A stretch of DNA of 64,000 nucleotides from CAYMPW01 sp964558505 (lineage in GTDB: Archaea; Thermoplasmatota; Thermoplasmata; Methanomassiliicoccales; Methanomethylophilaceae), in assembly GCA_964558505.1 (NCBI GenBank), contig CAZLEI010000005.1, positions 7,664 through 71,663 on the forward strand, given 5' to 3'. Below the pieces are notes generated by a model. It was not told the origin of the DNA, did not search any database, and was given only the letters and a program-made list of their open reading frames with translations. This document shows, one piece after another, positions 8,233 to 16,990 of the stretch; the first letter of the stretch is position 1; the number at the start of each line of letters is the position of its first letter. A program made the position numbers and the translations under genes.

Positions 8233-9999
8233 ATGCGGATTGCCGCCGTACTTCACGATAAATGCCAAAACAAGAAATGCAACAAGGAATGCGAGAAATT
8301 CTGCCCCCTTGTGAGGACAGGCGTCCAATGCATCAGCTTCGGCGAGAGAGGGAAACCGATCATCTCCGAGAGCCTCTGCCAAGGATGCGGCATATGCGTG
8401 AACAAGTGCCAATTCGAAGCTATCAAGATCATCGGCCTCGCCGACGAGCTCAAATCGGAGATGGTCCACCAGTACGGCGAGAACTCGTTCCGTCTGTACA
8501 GGCTCCCCGTGCCCAAGAAGGGCATGGTCACCGGCATACTCGGACCGAACGGGATCGGGAAGACCACCGCGGTGAAGATACTGTCCGGACAGGAGATACC
8601 CAACCTCGGGATGTACGACGACCCGCCGTCGAAGGAGGAGGTCCTGGCGAAGTACGCAGGCACCGAGCTCCACGACTACCTTGAGAGCGTCTACGCCGGG
8701 AGGATCAAGACCGCGATAAAGCCGCAGTACGTGGACAAGCTCCCGCTGGCATCCAAAGGCGTCGTCAGGGACCTCCTTGGGAAGATCCAGGAGCGCATGA
8801 CGCTGGAGGAGGCCGCCGAGGCGTTCGAGCTGACCGAGGTGCTGGACCGCGGGCTCGACAAGCTGTCGGGCGGAGAGCTGCAGCGCCTGGCCATGGCCGC
8901 GACGATGATGAAGGAGGCGGACGTCTACTTCTTCGACGAGCCCACATCATACCTGGACATCTACCAGAGGGTGAAGATCGCCAGGCTCATCAAGGACCTC
9001 AGCGCGGACAAGCAGGTCATGGTCATCGAGCACGACCTCGCCGTCCTGGATTTCCTGGCCGACAACGTCAGCGTCATCTACGGTTCCGAGGGCGCATACG
9101 GTGTGTTCACCCTCGCAAGGCAGGTCAGGACCGCCATCAACGTCTACCTCGACGGATACCTCCCCGAGGAGAACATAAGGTTCAGGGAGCGCCCCATCGA
9201 ATTCGAGGCATCTCCCCCCAGGACCGACTCCGACACGCCCAGCCTGCTGTGCTACGACGGCCTTGTCAAGGACTTCGGAGGATTCAAGCTGGATGTCGCC
9301 CCCGGCGAGATCAAGATCGGCGAGTCCGTCGGGATCGTCGGGCCCAACGCCACGGGAAAGACCACTTTCGTGAAGATGCTCGCAGGCGTCCTGGACGCCG
9401 ACTCGGGGAAGGTCGACACCAAAGTCAGGGTCTCCTACAAACCACAGTACATCACGGGCGAGTACGACGGCACGGTGCAGGAGCTCCTGTACTCCAAGGC
9501 CTTCGACACCGTCCAGACCGGATTCTTCATAGGCGAGGTCATCGACCCCCTCGGCATAAAGCAGCTCATGGAGAAGGAGGTCTCGAACCTCTCGGGCGGC
9601 GAGCTGCAGCGCGTGGCCGTCACGCTCTGCCTGGCCGCGGATGCCGACATATACCTTTTCGACGAACCGTCGGCGTACCTCGACTCCAATCAGAGGATGA
9701 ACACCGCCAAGACCATCAGGAGGATGATGATGAAGACCGGCAGGAGCGGGATGATCGTCGACCACGACATCTACTTCCTGGACATGGTCTCCGATTCCAT
9801 GATGGTGTTCGGCGGCGACCCGGGCCACCACGGCATCGGAGAGGGCCCGTTCCCGATGAGGGAGGGCATGAACAAGTTCCTCGGCGCCGTGGACATCACG
9901 TTCAGAAGGGACGCGGACACCCACAGGCCGAGGATCAACAAGCCCGATTCCAGGCTCGACAGGGAGCAGAAGTCCCGCGGCGAATATTATTACGCCTGA
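8233..9999 (+). CDS. abce1: ABCE1 ribosome-recycling ATPase (RNase L inhibitor homologue)
   Basis: Splits archaeal ribosomes into subunits after termination. The 588-residue protein has the diagnostic N-terminal double [4Fe-4S] domain (CQNKKCNKECEKFC and CQGCGICVNKC, residues 10-60). Two ABC ATPase domains follow: Walker A GPNGIGKTT near residue 107 with signature LSGGELQR near 216, and Walker A GPNATGKTT near 374 with signature LSGGELQR near 455. Length matches the archaeal family. A single essential-type gene with its own promoter. Confidence 0.97.
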   Translation: MRIAAVLHDKCQNKKCNKECEKFCPLVRTGVQCISFGERGKPIISESLCQGCGICVNKCQFEAIKIIGLADELKSEMVHQYGENSFRLYRLPVPKKGMVTGILGPNGIGKTTAVKILSGQEIPNLGMYDDPPSKEEVLAKYAGTELHDYLESVYAGRIKTAIKPQYVDKLPLASKGVVRDLLGKIQERMTLEEAAEAFELTEVLDRGLDKLSGGELQRLAMAATMMKEADVYFFDEPTSYLDIYQRVKIARLIKDLSADKQVMVIEHDLAVLDFLADNVSVIYGSEGAYGVFTLARQVRTAINVYLDGYLPEENIRFRERPIEFEASPPRTDSDTPSLLCYDGLVKDFGGFKLDVAPGEIKIGESVGIVGPNATGKTTFVKMLAGVLDADSGKVDTKVRVSYKPQYITGEYDGTVQELLYSKAFDTVQTGFFIGEVIDPLGIKQLMEKEVSNLSGGELQRVAVTLCLAADADIYLFDEPSAYLDSNQRMNTAKTIRRMMMKTGRSGMIVDHDIYFLDMVSDSMMVFGGDPGHHGIGEGPFPMREGMNKFLGAVDITFRRDADTHRPRINKPDSRLDREQKSRGEYYYA

Positions 10000-10004
10000 T
10001 ACCC

Positions 10005-10985
10005 TCAGATAACGCCCTGGGTCAGCTCCGGCCATATGGCCATCGCCGCTATGTACGCGGCGTACAGCCCTACTATCAGGACGCCCTCCGGCCTGCTGAC
10101 CTTGTTGCCGCGGTAGACCATTAGCGTCATGACCAGGGCGAAGATTATCATGACCGGCAGGTGGAACACCAGTACGTTCTGGGCGATCGGGATGTCGACC
10201 AGGACCGCTCCGATGCCGAGTGCGAACAGGCAGTTGAATATGACGCTGCCGACGATGTTGCTGACCACGAGCTCGTTCTCCTTGCGGTATGCCGCGACGA
10301 GGCAGATGCACAGCTCCGGGAGCGACGTTCCGACGGCCACCAGGATGAGCCCGATCATCAGGTCGGAGACTCCGATCATCTGGGCCACTATGACTGCGCC
10401 GTCGATGAAGAACCTGGCGCCGAAGTACAGTATCACTATCCCCACGACGACCATGACCAGGCTGACCATCAGCGACTTGGAGGACTTGACGCCCCCCTGC
10501 TCGGCCTTGTCCGGCTCCGTGGCCTCTGCCGACGGGTCCCTCTTCTTGAGCTTGAGGGTCAGGAACACGAACACGAACAGCGAGACGACCAATATGACCC
10601 CCATGAGCATGTTGATCACGCCGAACATCGCCATGCCGCCGACGGCAAGGCATACGACGACCATCGTGACCAACTCGAACCGTATCTCCCGGAATTGGCA
10701 GACTATCGGCGACAGGATGGCCGCGAGGCCGATGGCGAGGCCGATGTTGGCGATGTTGCTTCCGACCACGTTCCCCAGGATGATGTCCGGGGTGGCCGTG
10801 CTGACGACCGATGTGATGGCCTCGGGCGCCGAAGAGCCGAAAGCGACGATGGTCAGACCGACGACGAACGGGGTCACCCCGAAGTAGAATGCGATCTTCT
10901 TGGCCCCGTCGACCATCCATTCCGAACCCAGGTACAGCATGATCATTCCCACGGGAATGCCCAGAAGCGTCAGCCATTGCTCCAT
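10005..10985 (-). CDS. CaCA family Na+/Ca2+ antiporter-like protein
   Basis: Membrane cation exchanger with two homologous five-helix halves carrying the alpha-repeat signatures GSSAPEAITSV (about residue 60) and GTSLPELCICLVAAYR (about 225). A charged cytoplasmic loop (LKLKKRDPSAEATEPDK) lies between the halves. The frame is open to 11033, but the ATG at 10985 (MEQWLTLLG) is preferred because a tttatatcgg TATA-like element precedes it and the extra residues are not membrane-like. The gene ends 5 nt past the convergent ABCE1 stop. Confidence 0.88.
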   Translation of the reverse strand: MEQWLTLLGIPVGMIMLYLGSEWMVDGAKKIAFYFGVTPFVVGLTIVAFGSSAPEAITSVVSTATPDIILGNVVGSNIANIGLAIGLAAILSPIVCQFREIRFELVTMVVVCLAVGGMAMFGVINMLMGVILVVSLFVFVFLTLKLKKRDPSAEATEPDKAEQGGVKSSKSLMVSLVMVVVGIVILYFGARFFIDGAVIVAQMIGVSDLMIGLILVAVGTSLPELCICLVAAYRKENELVVSNIVGSVIFNCLFALGIGAVLVDIPIAQNVLVFHLPVMIIFALVMTLMVYRGNKVSRPEGVLIVGLYAAYIAAMAIWPELTQGVI

Positions 10986-11092
10986 GCCATGGCCAGGACC
11001 GTATCCGATATAAATGGTTCCATATGAAACCACCCGGACGGGCGATGCGCCCCACCAGCAAACCGTTTATATCCAGTTATTATGGACGTATC

Positions 11093-12034
11093 ATGCGTCA
11101 GAAGGCCGACACGCACGTTCACACGCAGTACTCGGGCTACTCCAAGCTCGGAGTCATGAAATTCCCGGAATCCGTCACCTCTCCCGAGGCGCAGGTGGAC
11201 AACGCCCGCAGGAACGGCATGAGCGTGCTCGCCATAACGGACCACGACGAGATAGCCGGAGCTTTCGTCGCACAGAAGTACGCCAGGCAGTTCGACGACA
11301 TCGACGTCGTCGCCGGCGACGAGGTCATGACATCGGACGGGGAGATAATCGGCCTCTGGCTGAACGAGAAGATCAAGCCCATGATGACCGTGGAGGAATC
11401 CATCGACGCTATCCGCGACCAGGGCGGGATCACCATCGCGCCCCACCCTTTCAGCTTCCATGTCGCCGGTCTCAACGACAAGATATACGGCCTCGACCTG
11501 GACGGTTTCGAGGTAATCAACGGCGGCCACGTGGACCCCTACTCCAACCGCTACGCCCAGGCCGTGATGGGCAAGTACCCCGGCAGATGGGCGGCGATGT
11601 CCTCCAGCGATGCGCACTCCAAGTACACCGCAGGCTACAACTGGACCGAATTCGAGGGACAGGGCGAGGACGACTTCAGGAAGGCCATCCTGAACAAGAG
11701 CACCGTCCCATGCGGAAGACCTGCGCCGGTGATCGGCGAGGTGCAGTGGAGCATCGAGGTCGTCCTCGGCGGCCAGAAGCTGATGGGGAAGGCGCTGAGG
11801 GGGGAATTGGAGCCCGTGGAGGAGGACCATCTTATCGAGAAGATCCTCAGCATCACGGACCTGAAGAAGGCCACCGGCATCTTCGGCGGCTCGATGTACC
11901 TCTACAGCGGAGCGGTGATGCTGGCGACCGTGCTGAGCACGACGTACCTCAACCGCAAGGCCAAGAAGCTCATCCGCGACATGCCCATGAGGCTCGCCAA
12001 CACGGGCTCGCTCGTCCGGCCGCTAGACAATTAA
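11093..12034 (+). CDS. PHP-domain phosphoesterase
   Basis: A 313-residue PHP-superfamily protein. The N-terminus carries ADTHVHTQYSG (residues 5-15), ITDHDE near 48, a GDEVM segment with the metal-binding acid, APHPFSFH near 120, and SSSDAHSKY near 172. After the PHP domain there is a roughly 90-residue extension with a hydrophobic stretch (GAVMLATVLSTTYL) and a basic tail, so it may be membrane-associated. The ATG at 11093 was chosen over upstream in-frame ATGs because the tttatatcc box at 11067 lies about 25 nt away and the HxH motif then sits at the N-terminus. Confidence 0.82.
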   Translation: MRQKADTHVHTQYSGYSKLGVMKFPESVTSPEAQVDNARRNGMSVLAITDHDEIAGAFVAQKYARQFDDIDVVAGDEVMTSDGEIIGLWLNEKIKPMMTVEESIDAIRDQGGITIAPHPFSFHVAGLNDKIYGLDLDGFEVINGGHVDPYSNRYAQAVMGKYPGRWAAMSSSDAHSKYTAGYNWTEFEGQGEDDFRKAILNKSTVPCGRPAPVIGEVQWSIEVVLGGQKLMGKALRGELEPVEEDHLIEKILSITDLKKATGIFGGSMYLYSGAVMLATVLSTTYLNRKAKKLIRDMPMRLANTGSLVRPLDN

Positions 12035-12061
12035 ATAACGTGCAACGCGATAGGCCTCCCG

Positions 12062-12583
12062 ATGCTGATAAAAACAGACCTCAACGAGAAGGTCATGAAC
12101 CGCTGCTCGCTGTTCGACCTCATCGTGATCGTGCTATCGATCCTCGGCGCGGCCACGTTCTTCACGGATTGGGTGGTCATCCTGAACATCGGGACGACCG
12201 AGGTCTTGGTCCTCACGGGGTACGACACGCTCGTTGCCCTGATGACCTACGGGAGCATACTGCCCAACGAGTACTACCTGCCGACGGTGTGCCTCGCGGC
12301 ATCCGTCGTCATCCTCGTCATGTCGGGCATCAAGGGCGTCAGCGAGACCATAGGGTACGGCAAGTACCGCATCATCATGTTCGTCCTCGGCGTCGCCATG
12401 ATGGCCGCCGCGGGGACGTTCCTCCTCTGGACCGGGGTCTACGAATCGTTCTCGAACCTCGCGCTGTTCAGCGGGTTCGGCACCTGGACATGCCTGATAC
12501 TCGGCATGGTCACCGGACTGTACGGCGTCTACTCCAGGCCTAGGCCGAGAGGTGATGTGGAATGGACGATGGTGACATCCTGA
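12062..12583 (+). CDS. Four-helix membrane protein of unknown function
   Basis: A 173-residue protein with four hydrophobic segments at about residues 18-40, 58-64 plus 73-88, 102-123 and 135-155, and a short polar C-terminus. No enzyme motif is visible. The gene overlaps the start of the following NIF3-domain gene by 22 nt, so the two are probably cotranscribed; the shared message does not reveal a function. Confidence 0.7.
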   Translation: MLIKTDLNEKVMNRCSLFDLIVIVLSILGAATFFTDWVVILNIGTTEVLVLTGYDTLVALMTYGSILPNEYYLPTVCLAASVVILVMSGIKGVSETIGYGKYRIIMFVLGVAMMAAAGTFLLWTGVYESFSNLALFSGFGTWTCLILGMVTGLYGVYSRPRPRGDVEWTMVTS

Positions 12584-12903
12584 AGGTCCGCGTGCATGTT
12601 CCGCTGGGAAGCGAGGATGCCATAATGGACGCGGTGGATGCCGTTATGGAGCCAGTGTATCCCGGTTACGAGAGGGTCTTCTCCGTCTGCCGCGCCACGG
12701 GCACATGGAGGCCGGTGGAAGGGTCGCATCCCTTCAAAGGGGAGACGGGGAGGATAGAGGTCGCCGACGAGAGCATCCTGGAATTCGCCGTCCGCGGCAG
12801 GGACGTCCGCGCCGCGGTCTCCGCGATCGCCGTGGCCCACCCTTATGAAGAGCCCGCCATAGACATCATCCCGATGATCGGATGGAAGGAGCTCATCCTT
12901 TAG
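12562..12903 (+). CDS. Stand-alone NIF3/YqfO insertion-type (CutA-like) domain protein
   Basis: A 113-residue protein resembling the domain inserted in the middle of bacterial NIF3/YqfO proteins: a VHVP strand at the start, ATGTWRPVEGSHPF in the middle and AHPYEEPAIDIIP near the end. That fold is PII/CutA-like and is thought to be regulatory or metal-binding. The two catalytic NIF3 halves are absent. The stop codon is TAG, the only amber stop I found among the genes of this window. The 3' end overlaps the convergent gene by 11 nt. Confidence 0.75.
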   Translation: MDDGDILKVRVHVPLGSEDAIMDAVDAVMEPVYPGYERVFSVCRATGTWRPVEGSHPFKGETGRIEVADESILEFAVRGRDVRAAVSAIAVAHPYEEPAIDIIPMIGWKELIL

Positions 12904-13486
12904 GCTGGACGGTGTAGACGCAGTCGAACGTCCGCTGAAGCCTGTGTATCTTGAGGCTCTGCTTGCGGAGGCCGTATTCCTCCTCATCGATCATGCCCAT
13001 CTCCAGGAAGCGGTCCAGCAGCGCGTTGGCCCCGTCGTAGTCGGATTCGATGCCCACGAGTATGTCGATGATGCGGTTGCGGCATTCGAGGTGCTCCGGT
13101 ATCATGCCGCCGGATTCCTCGAGGATCCTTCCGCTGACCATCGGGTAGAGGTCGATCCCCGCCATGCACATGGCCTTGGCCTCGTCGATCATGCCGGCGC
13201 CGATGAGGGGGTCTATGAGGGCCTCGCCCAGCATGAACCTCTCGTAATCCGTGTCCACGGATCCCATCGCCACATCCCTGAGGGAGGCGGCGAACTTGTA
13301 GTTCTCGTCCGCATCCGCGGCGGATATGAGCGATGTGAAGAAGGTGCATGGATTGTGCGCCTCGATGCCGGACAGGTACCTGCCCAGCTTCAAACGGTCT
13401 TGTTCGCTGAGCCCCCTGTACCACTCGGACACTCCGGCTCTGTGGATCTCCTCGGGCACATTGTCTTTGGACTTGTTGAAGAACAC
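12893..13486 (-). CDS. Helical hypothetical protein
   Basis: About 197 residues, mostly alpha-helical and charged, with helical segments suggesting a TPR-like or SHOCT-like C-terminus (MIDEEEYGLRKQSLKIHRLQ). A GTG at 13486 (VFFNKSKDNVPEE) is preferred as start because a ttttaaca TATA-like box lies about 25 nt upstream; the frame also has an ATG at 13552. No function recognised. Confidence 0.55.
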   Translation of the reverse strand: MFFNKSKDNVPEEIHRAGVSEWYRGLSEQDRLKLGRYLSGIEAHNPCTFFTSLISAADADENYKFAASLRDVAMGSVDTDYERFMLGEALIDPLIGAGMIDEAKAMCMAGIDLYPMVSGRILEESGGMIPEHLECRNRIIDILVGIESDYDGANALLDRFLEMGMIDEEEYGLRKQSLKIHRLQRTFDCVYTVQPKG

Positions 13487-13751
13487 GGCACGTGATGGAG
13501 CGCTACCGATTTTAACATGTCGCTCGGCATTCGCCGGTGCATGCGGCGGCAAGACCGATCACCCGGGATCCGGACCGGACACCGAACCTGCCAGCACATC
13601 CGTCTGATAACAATGTGATAGCTTATACGGGATGGGACCATCCCGGCTCGCCCTCTTCGGACAGGTCGTCATCCGCCGCATCCTCTCACATGGGGAAGCG
13701 CTGCATGATGCGAAACGGCCGCTCTAACAGAAGGGATGGAACAACGATAAG

Positions 13752-15716
13752 ATGAATACGAATCACCAATCGAATGGACACCGTCCTACAGATCTCAGAT
13801 GCCGCGGACCAGCGAACCCCTCCCCCTCCGGCGCCGTCAAGGCGAGGAGGATCCTCGTCATCGCGATGGTCGCCTTGCTGACGGCCGCGGGTGCGGTGTG
13901 CATCATGACGTGCGAGAGTAATTCGGACGGGACGACGCCGACGATAACAACCCAACCGGCGAGTGTTTCTAAAGTCTATGATGGAACCGGTGTCACCCTG
14001 GATGTCGTTGCGACCGGCGACCCCCTGTCGTACGAATGGCAGAAGATGCAATCTGATGGCACGTGGAAGAATATTGGAACAAACAAAACCTATGTCATTA
14101 CTGATGTCCAGGACAGCGGAACATATCGTGTTGTCGTGAAGAGTGGCACCGACAGTGTCACATCCGAGAACGCTGATGTGGAAATAACCACGGCCACGAT
14201 AACTGTCACACCGAACCCATCGCAGACCAAGACCTACGATGGATATGAGTACCTTGTGTATCCGAACACAATCACATACACATACACGGGCGCAGTGAAC
14301 GGTGAGACACCACATTTCGACGGAACCCTGAAAACAGATTCTGCAGATGTGGGGACCCGTACAATCGTCATCGGTAGCCTTGTATTAGAGGACAAGGATA
14401 ATTTCAAAGCCGCGAACTACGAACTGGCCCTCAGCAGTCTGGCGGTCACCTACACGATCGAGAAGGCCGATCTTGGCGAACCTTCGGGACTGACCTGGAC
14501 CGGCAAGATGGCAAGCTGGACTGCGCCTGCACCGATATCTGAAGATATTATATCGTACTCTGTGCAGTTATTCAATGACGGTTCGGCCATAGGTTCTCCG
14601 ATAGAAGTTAACGACCTTGATTATGACTTCACATCTGTCATCGGCACCTCGACCGGCGTCTACATGTTCAAGATCTTCGCCCTGACAAACAATACCGCCA
14701 ATATCAACAACGGCGGCATAGTCCAGAGCGGTGCACTCTGCTGCTACAACATGTACTTCGGAATAGGTATCGAGTCCGTCACCGTGGGCAGCATTCCTGT
14801 TGCATCGGGCGATATTGTAACCAACGGGACCCAGTTCGCAGTGGATCTGTCCGCAGGATATGAGATATCGAAAGTGCAAAATGCAACTGCCGATTCCGGA
14901 ACAACGTACACAGTAAACACTTCTCTTACCGGGGACGTTGTCATCATCGTGAAGAAGACGGGCACCGATGTCACAGAGATTCCCTCCACCGGCGGGGATG
15001 GTTCGAAGATCGACATTGTGTCCCTGCCGAATACAGGCACTGCGGAGTTTGTGGTGACCAATGAGATCAACATAGAAATGGACCTCGCTGCTCTGAAAAC
15101 AACAAGTGCGACATCCATCAACGTGCGCATCTTCGAAATCGTCGCAGGCACTCCCGGAAGATACACTGTCGACATCGTGGATCAGGGAGGTGACCCGATC
15201 GTCAACATCCCAATGCACATCACCCTCCCCTGCGACCCGTCGAAGGGCGAACCCAGGGTGACGTGGGTAGAGGGGTCCGAATCGATGCGGATCGTCGGCG
15301 TGGACACCGTGAACAACACCGTGACCTTCGCGACCACCCACAACTCGACATACGCGATAACATACTACGTCGCGCCGACCTCGCCTTCCGGCTCGGTGGC
15401 GGTCACCTTCGATCCAGCCGGCGGGACCGTCAGCGGTGCGGTGTCCTCCGTGGACGTCTCCGACGGCACATACGGACGGCTTCCGGTGTGCATCAGGGAC
15501 GGCTACGAGTTCCTGGGATGGTACTACGGAGGGACGGCTGTCCAATCATACTCCGAGCTGGTATCCGGTGCCGACCACACGCTGACTGCGCGCTGGAACG
15601 AGACATCGTCTCCTGCTCCCGCCGTGGATTACACGGTGCTTTTGACGGCAGGGGCGGCCGCTGCCGTTGCGGTAATTCTCGGGTTCTTCGTCATGAACTT
15701 CGTGAAGAAGAACTGA
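13752..15716 (+). CDS. Large surface protein with Ig-like, MBG-like and InlB-type repeat domains
   Basis: A 654-residue cell-surface protein. A basic N-terminus is followed by one signal/anchor helix (about residues 34-50). Then come an Ig-like domain (about 57-135, with the pattern YEWQKMQSDGTW and DSGTYRVVV), an MBG/YDG-type domain (about 137-235), beta-rich segments, and a Listeria-Bacteroides repeat (VTFDPAGGTVSG to LTARW, about 555-620). It ends with a C-terminal transmembrane helix and the tail FVKKN. Such proteins are typical adhesins of gut-associated archaea and bacteria. The region 13930-15150 is visibly more AT-rich than its neighbours, which fits acquisition or relaxed codon use. 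A decayed copy of its 3' end occurs at 60781-60970. Confidence 0.8.
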   Translation: MNTNHQSNGHRPTDLRCRGPANPSPSGAVKARRILVIAMVALLTAAGAVCIMTCESNSDGTTPTITTQPASVSKVYDGTGVTLDVVATGDPLSYEWQKMQSDGTWKNIGTNKTYVITDVQDSGTYRVVVKSGTDSVTSENADVEITTATITVTPNPSQTKTYDGYEYLVYPNTITYTYTGAVNGETPHFDGTLKTDSADVGTRTIVIGSLVLEDKDNFKAANYELALSSLAVTYTIEKADLGEPSGLTWTGKMASWTAPAPISEDIISYSVQLFNDGSAIGSPIEVNDLDYDFTSVIGTSTGVYMFKIFALTNNTANINNGGIVQSGALCCYNMYFGIGIESVTVGSIPVASGDIVTNGTQFAVDLSAGYEISKVQNATADSGTTYTVNTSLTGDVVIIVKKTGTDVTEIPSTGGDGSKIDIVSLPNTGTAEFVVTNEINIEMDLAALKTTSATSINVRIFEIVAGTPGRYTVDIVDQGGDPIVNIPMHITLPCDPSKGEPRVTWVEGSESMRIVGVDTVNNTVTFATTHNSTYAITYYVAPTSPSGSVAVTFDPAGGTVSGAVSSVDVSDGTYGRLPVCIRDGYEFLGWYYGGTAVQSYSELVSGADHTLTARWNETSSPAPAVDYTVLLTAGAAAAVAVILGFFVMNFVKKN

Positions 15717-15895
15717 CGGACATCGTCCAAACGATTTACCAAAGCCGAACAGGGGCGCGGCGGCGACGCACCGTCCCTGTCCGGCCGCGGACCGGCACCC
15801 TGCCCGTCCGCCGGCTCGGTCCCATGATCTTCTGCATCCTGTCCGAGGCGCCGAGAAGGATCCGATGAACACTGCAAGATCCGAATATCATCGCG

Positions 15896-16918
15896 TCAAT
15901 CGCGATCGTGCCCGCCGTTTCCGCCGTGCGCCTCGGTCAGTGTCTCCGGCGTCCATTCCAGGAGCTCCTCGAACTTCACCGTCCTGTCCTTGCACTCCAT
16001 GCAGCAGTTCTTGCAGGCGAAGCCGTCGCACGACTCGGGGGTCATGGAGATGTCGACGGCGTCCCCGAACCTGGCGATCAGCGTCTCGGTGACCTCGCCG
16101 ATCTCCACCATGCACTGCTGTATGGACATCCCCTTGGGGAGGACCACGTGCATGTCCACGTGCATGGAGGTGCCGTACTTCGTTATCCTCAGGTTGTGGA
16201 CGTCTATCCAATGGGCATGCCTCTCCTTCAGGAGCGCTTCGGTCACCTCGTCCAAAAGCTTGGAGTCCGCGGTGTCCATGACCGTGTCCATGGACTCCTT
16301 CACGACCTTGATGCCCGTGATCATGATGATGAACCCGAAAAGCAGTGCCAGGCCGCTGTCCAGCCACCTGGCGTCGTAACCGAAGGACATGGCGGCGAAC
16401 ACGACGAGCAGACCTATGATTATGCCCACGGAAGAATAGGTGTCGGAACAGAGGTGCTTCCCGCTGGCCACGAGGGCCTGGGAGCGGTTCCTCCTGCCCT
16501 TGGCGATCGCCATCCTGCCGACGGCGAAGTTCGCCACGGCGGCAATGGCCACGAGGATTATGCCCACGTCCAGGTCGGAGATGGGCTGCGGGTTCATCAG
16601 ATGCAGGACGGCCTCGAAGATGATCAGCACGCCCGCGAGGACGATCATCGTCCCCTCGATGGACGAGGAGATGACCTCCACCCTGCCATGGCCGTACGGG
16701 TGCCCTCTGTCCGGGGGCTTCCCGGACAGGTACAGGGCGTAGAGCCCCACGAAGGCAGCGATGACGTTCACGATGCTCTCGAGGGCATCGGTCAGGATGG
16801 CCACGGACCCGGTGAGGTACCATGCTATGAACTTCATCACGAGGAGGGTTATCCCAAGCGTGGCTACTATCTTCTGGAAGGAATAGTTCTCCCGCGACAC
16901 ATCCGCCATGTTTGTCAC
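15896..16918 (-). CDS. Cation diffusion facilitator (CDF) metal exporter
   Basis: A 340-residue CDF transporter with six hydrophobic helices. The intramembrane metal-site pattern is visible: an aspartate in ILTDALES (TM2) and HLCSDTYSS (TM5). The signature GHGRVEVISS follows TM2. A cytoplasmic CDF C-terminal domain spans about residues 215-295 (SMHVDMHVVLP). An extra Cys-rich tail (CDGFACKNCCMECKD) is unusual for the family and could bind metal. Metal specificity (Zn, Fe, Mn or Co) cannot be read directly. Divergent from the DUF362 gene. An ATG three codons in (16909) is also possible. Confidence 0.88.
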   Translation of the reverse strand: MTNMADVSRENYSFQKIVATLGITLLVMKFIAWYLTGSVAILTDALESIVNVIAAFVGLYALYLSGKPPDRGHPYGHGRVEVISSSIEGTMIVLAGVLIIFEAVLHLMNPQPISDLDVGIILVAIAAVANFAVGRMAIAKGRRNRSQALVASGKHLCSDTYSSVGIIIGLLVVFAAMSFGYDARWLDSGLALLFGFIIMITGIKVVKESMDTVMDTADSKLLDEVTEALLKERHAHWIDVHNLRITKYGTSMHVDMHVVLPKGMSIQQCMVEIGEVTETLIARFGDAVDISMTPESCDGFACKNCCMECKDRTVKFEELLEWTPETLTEAHGGNGGHDRD

Positions 16919-16990
16919 TGGAAACGACCGTATTTAGGGATTTTCATATTCGGCGAACCTAAATGTGGAAAGATTTTCAACGATGAACGC

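Noticed and set aside
15908..16990. Long N-terminal extension of the DUF362 protein
   Set aside because: The open frame upstream of 16991 is antisense to the CDF transporter and does not resemble the family.
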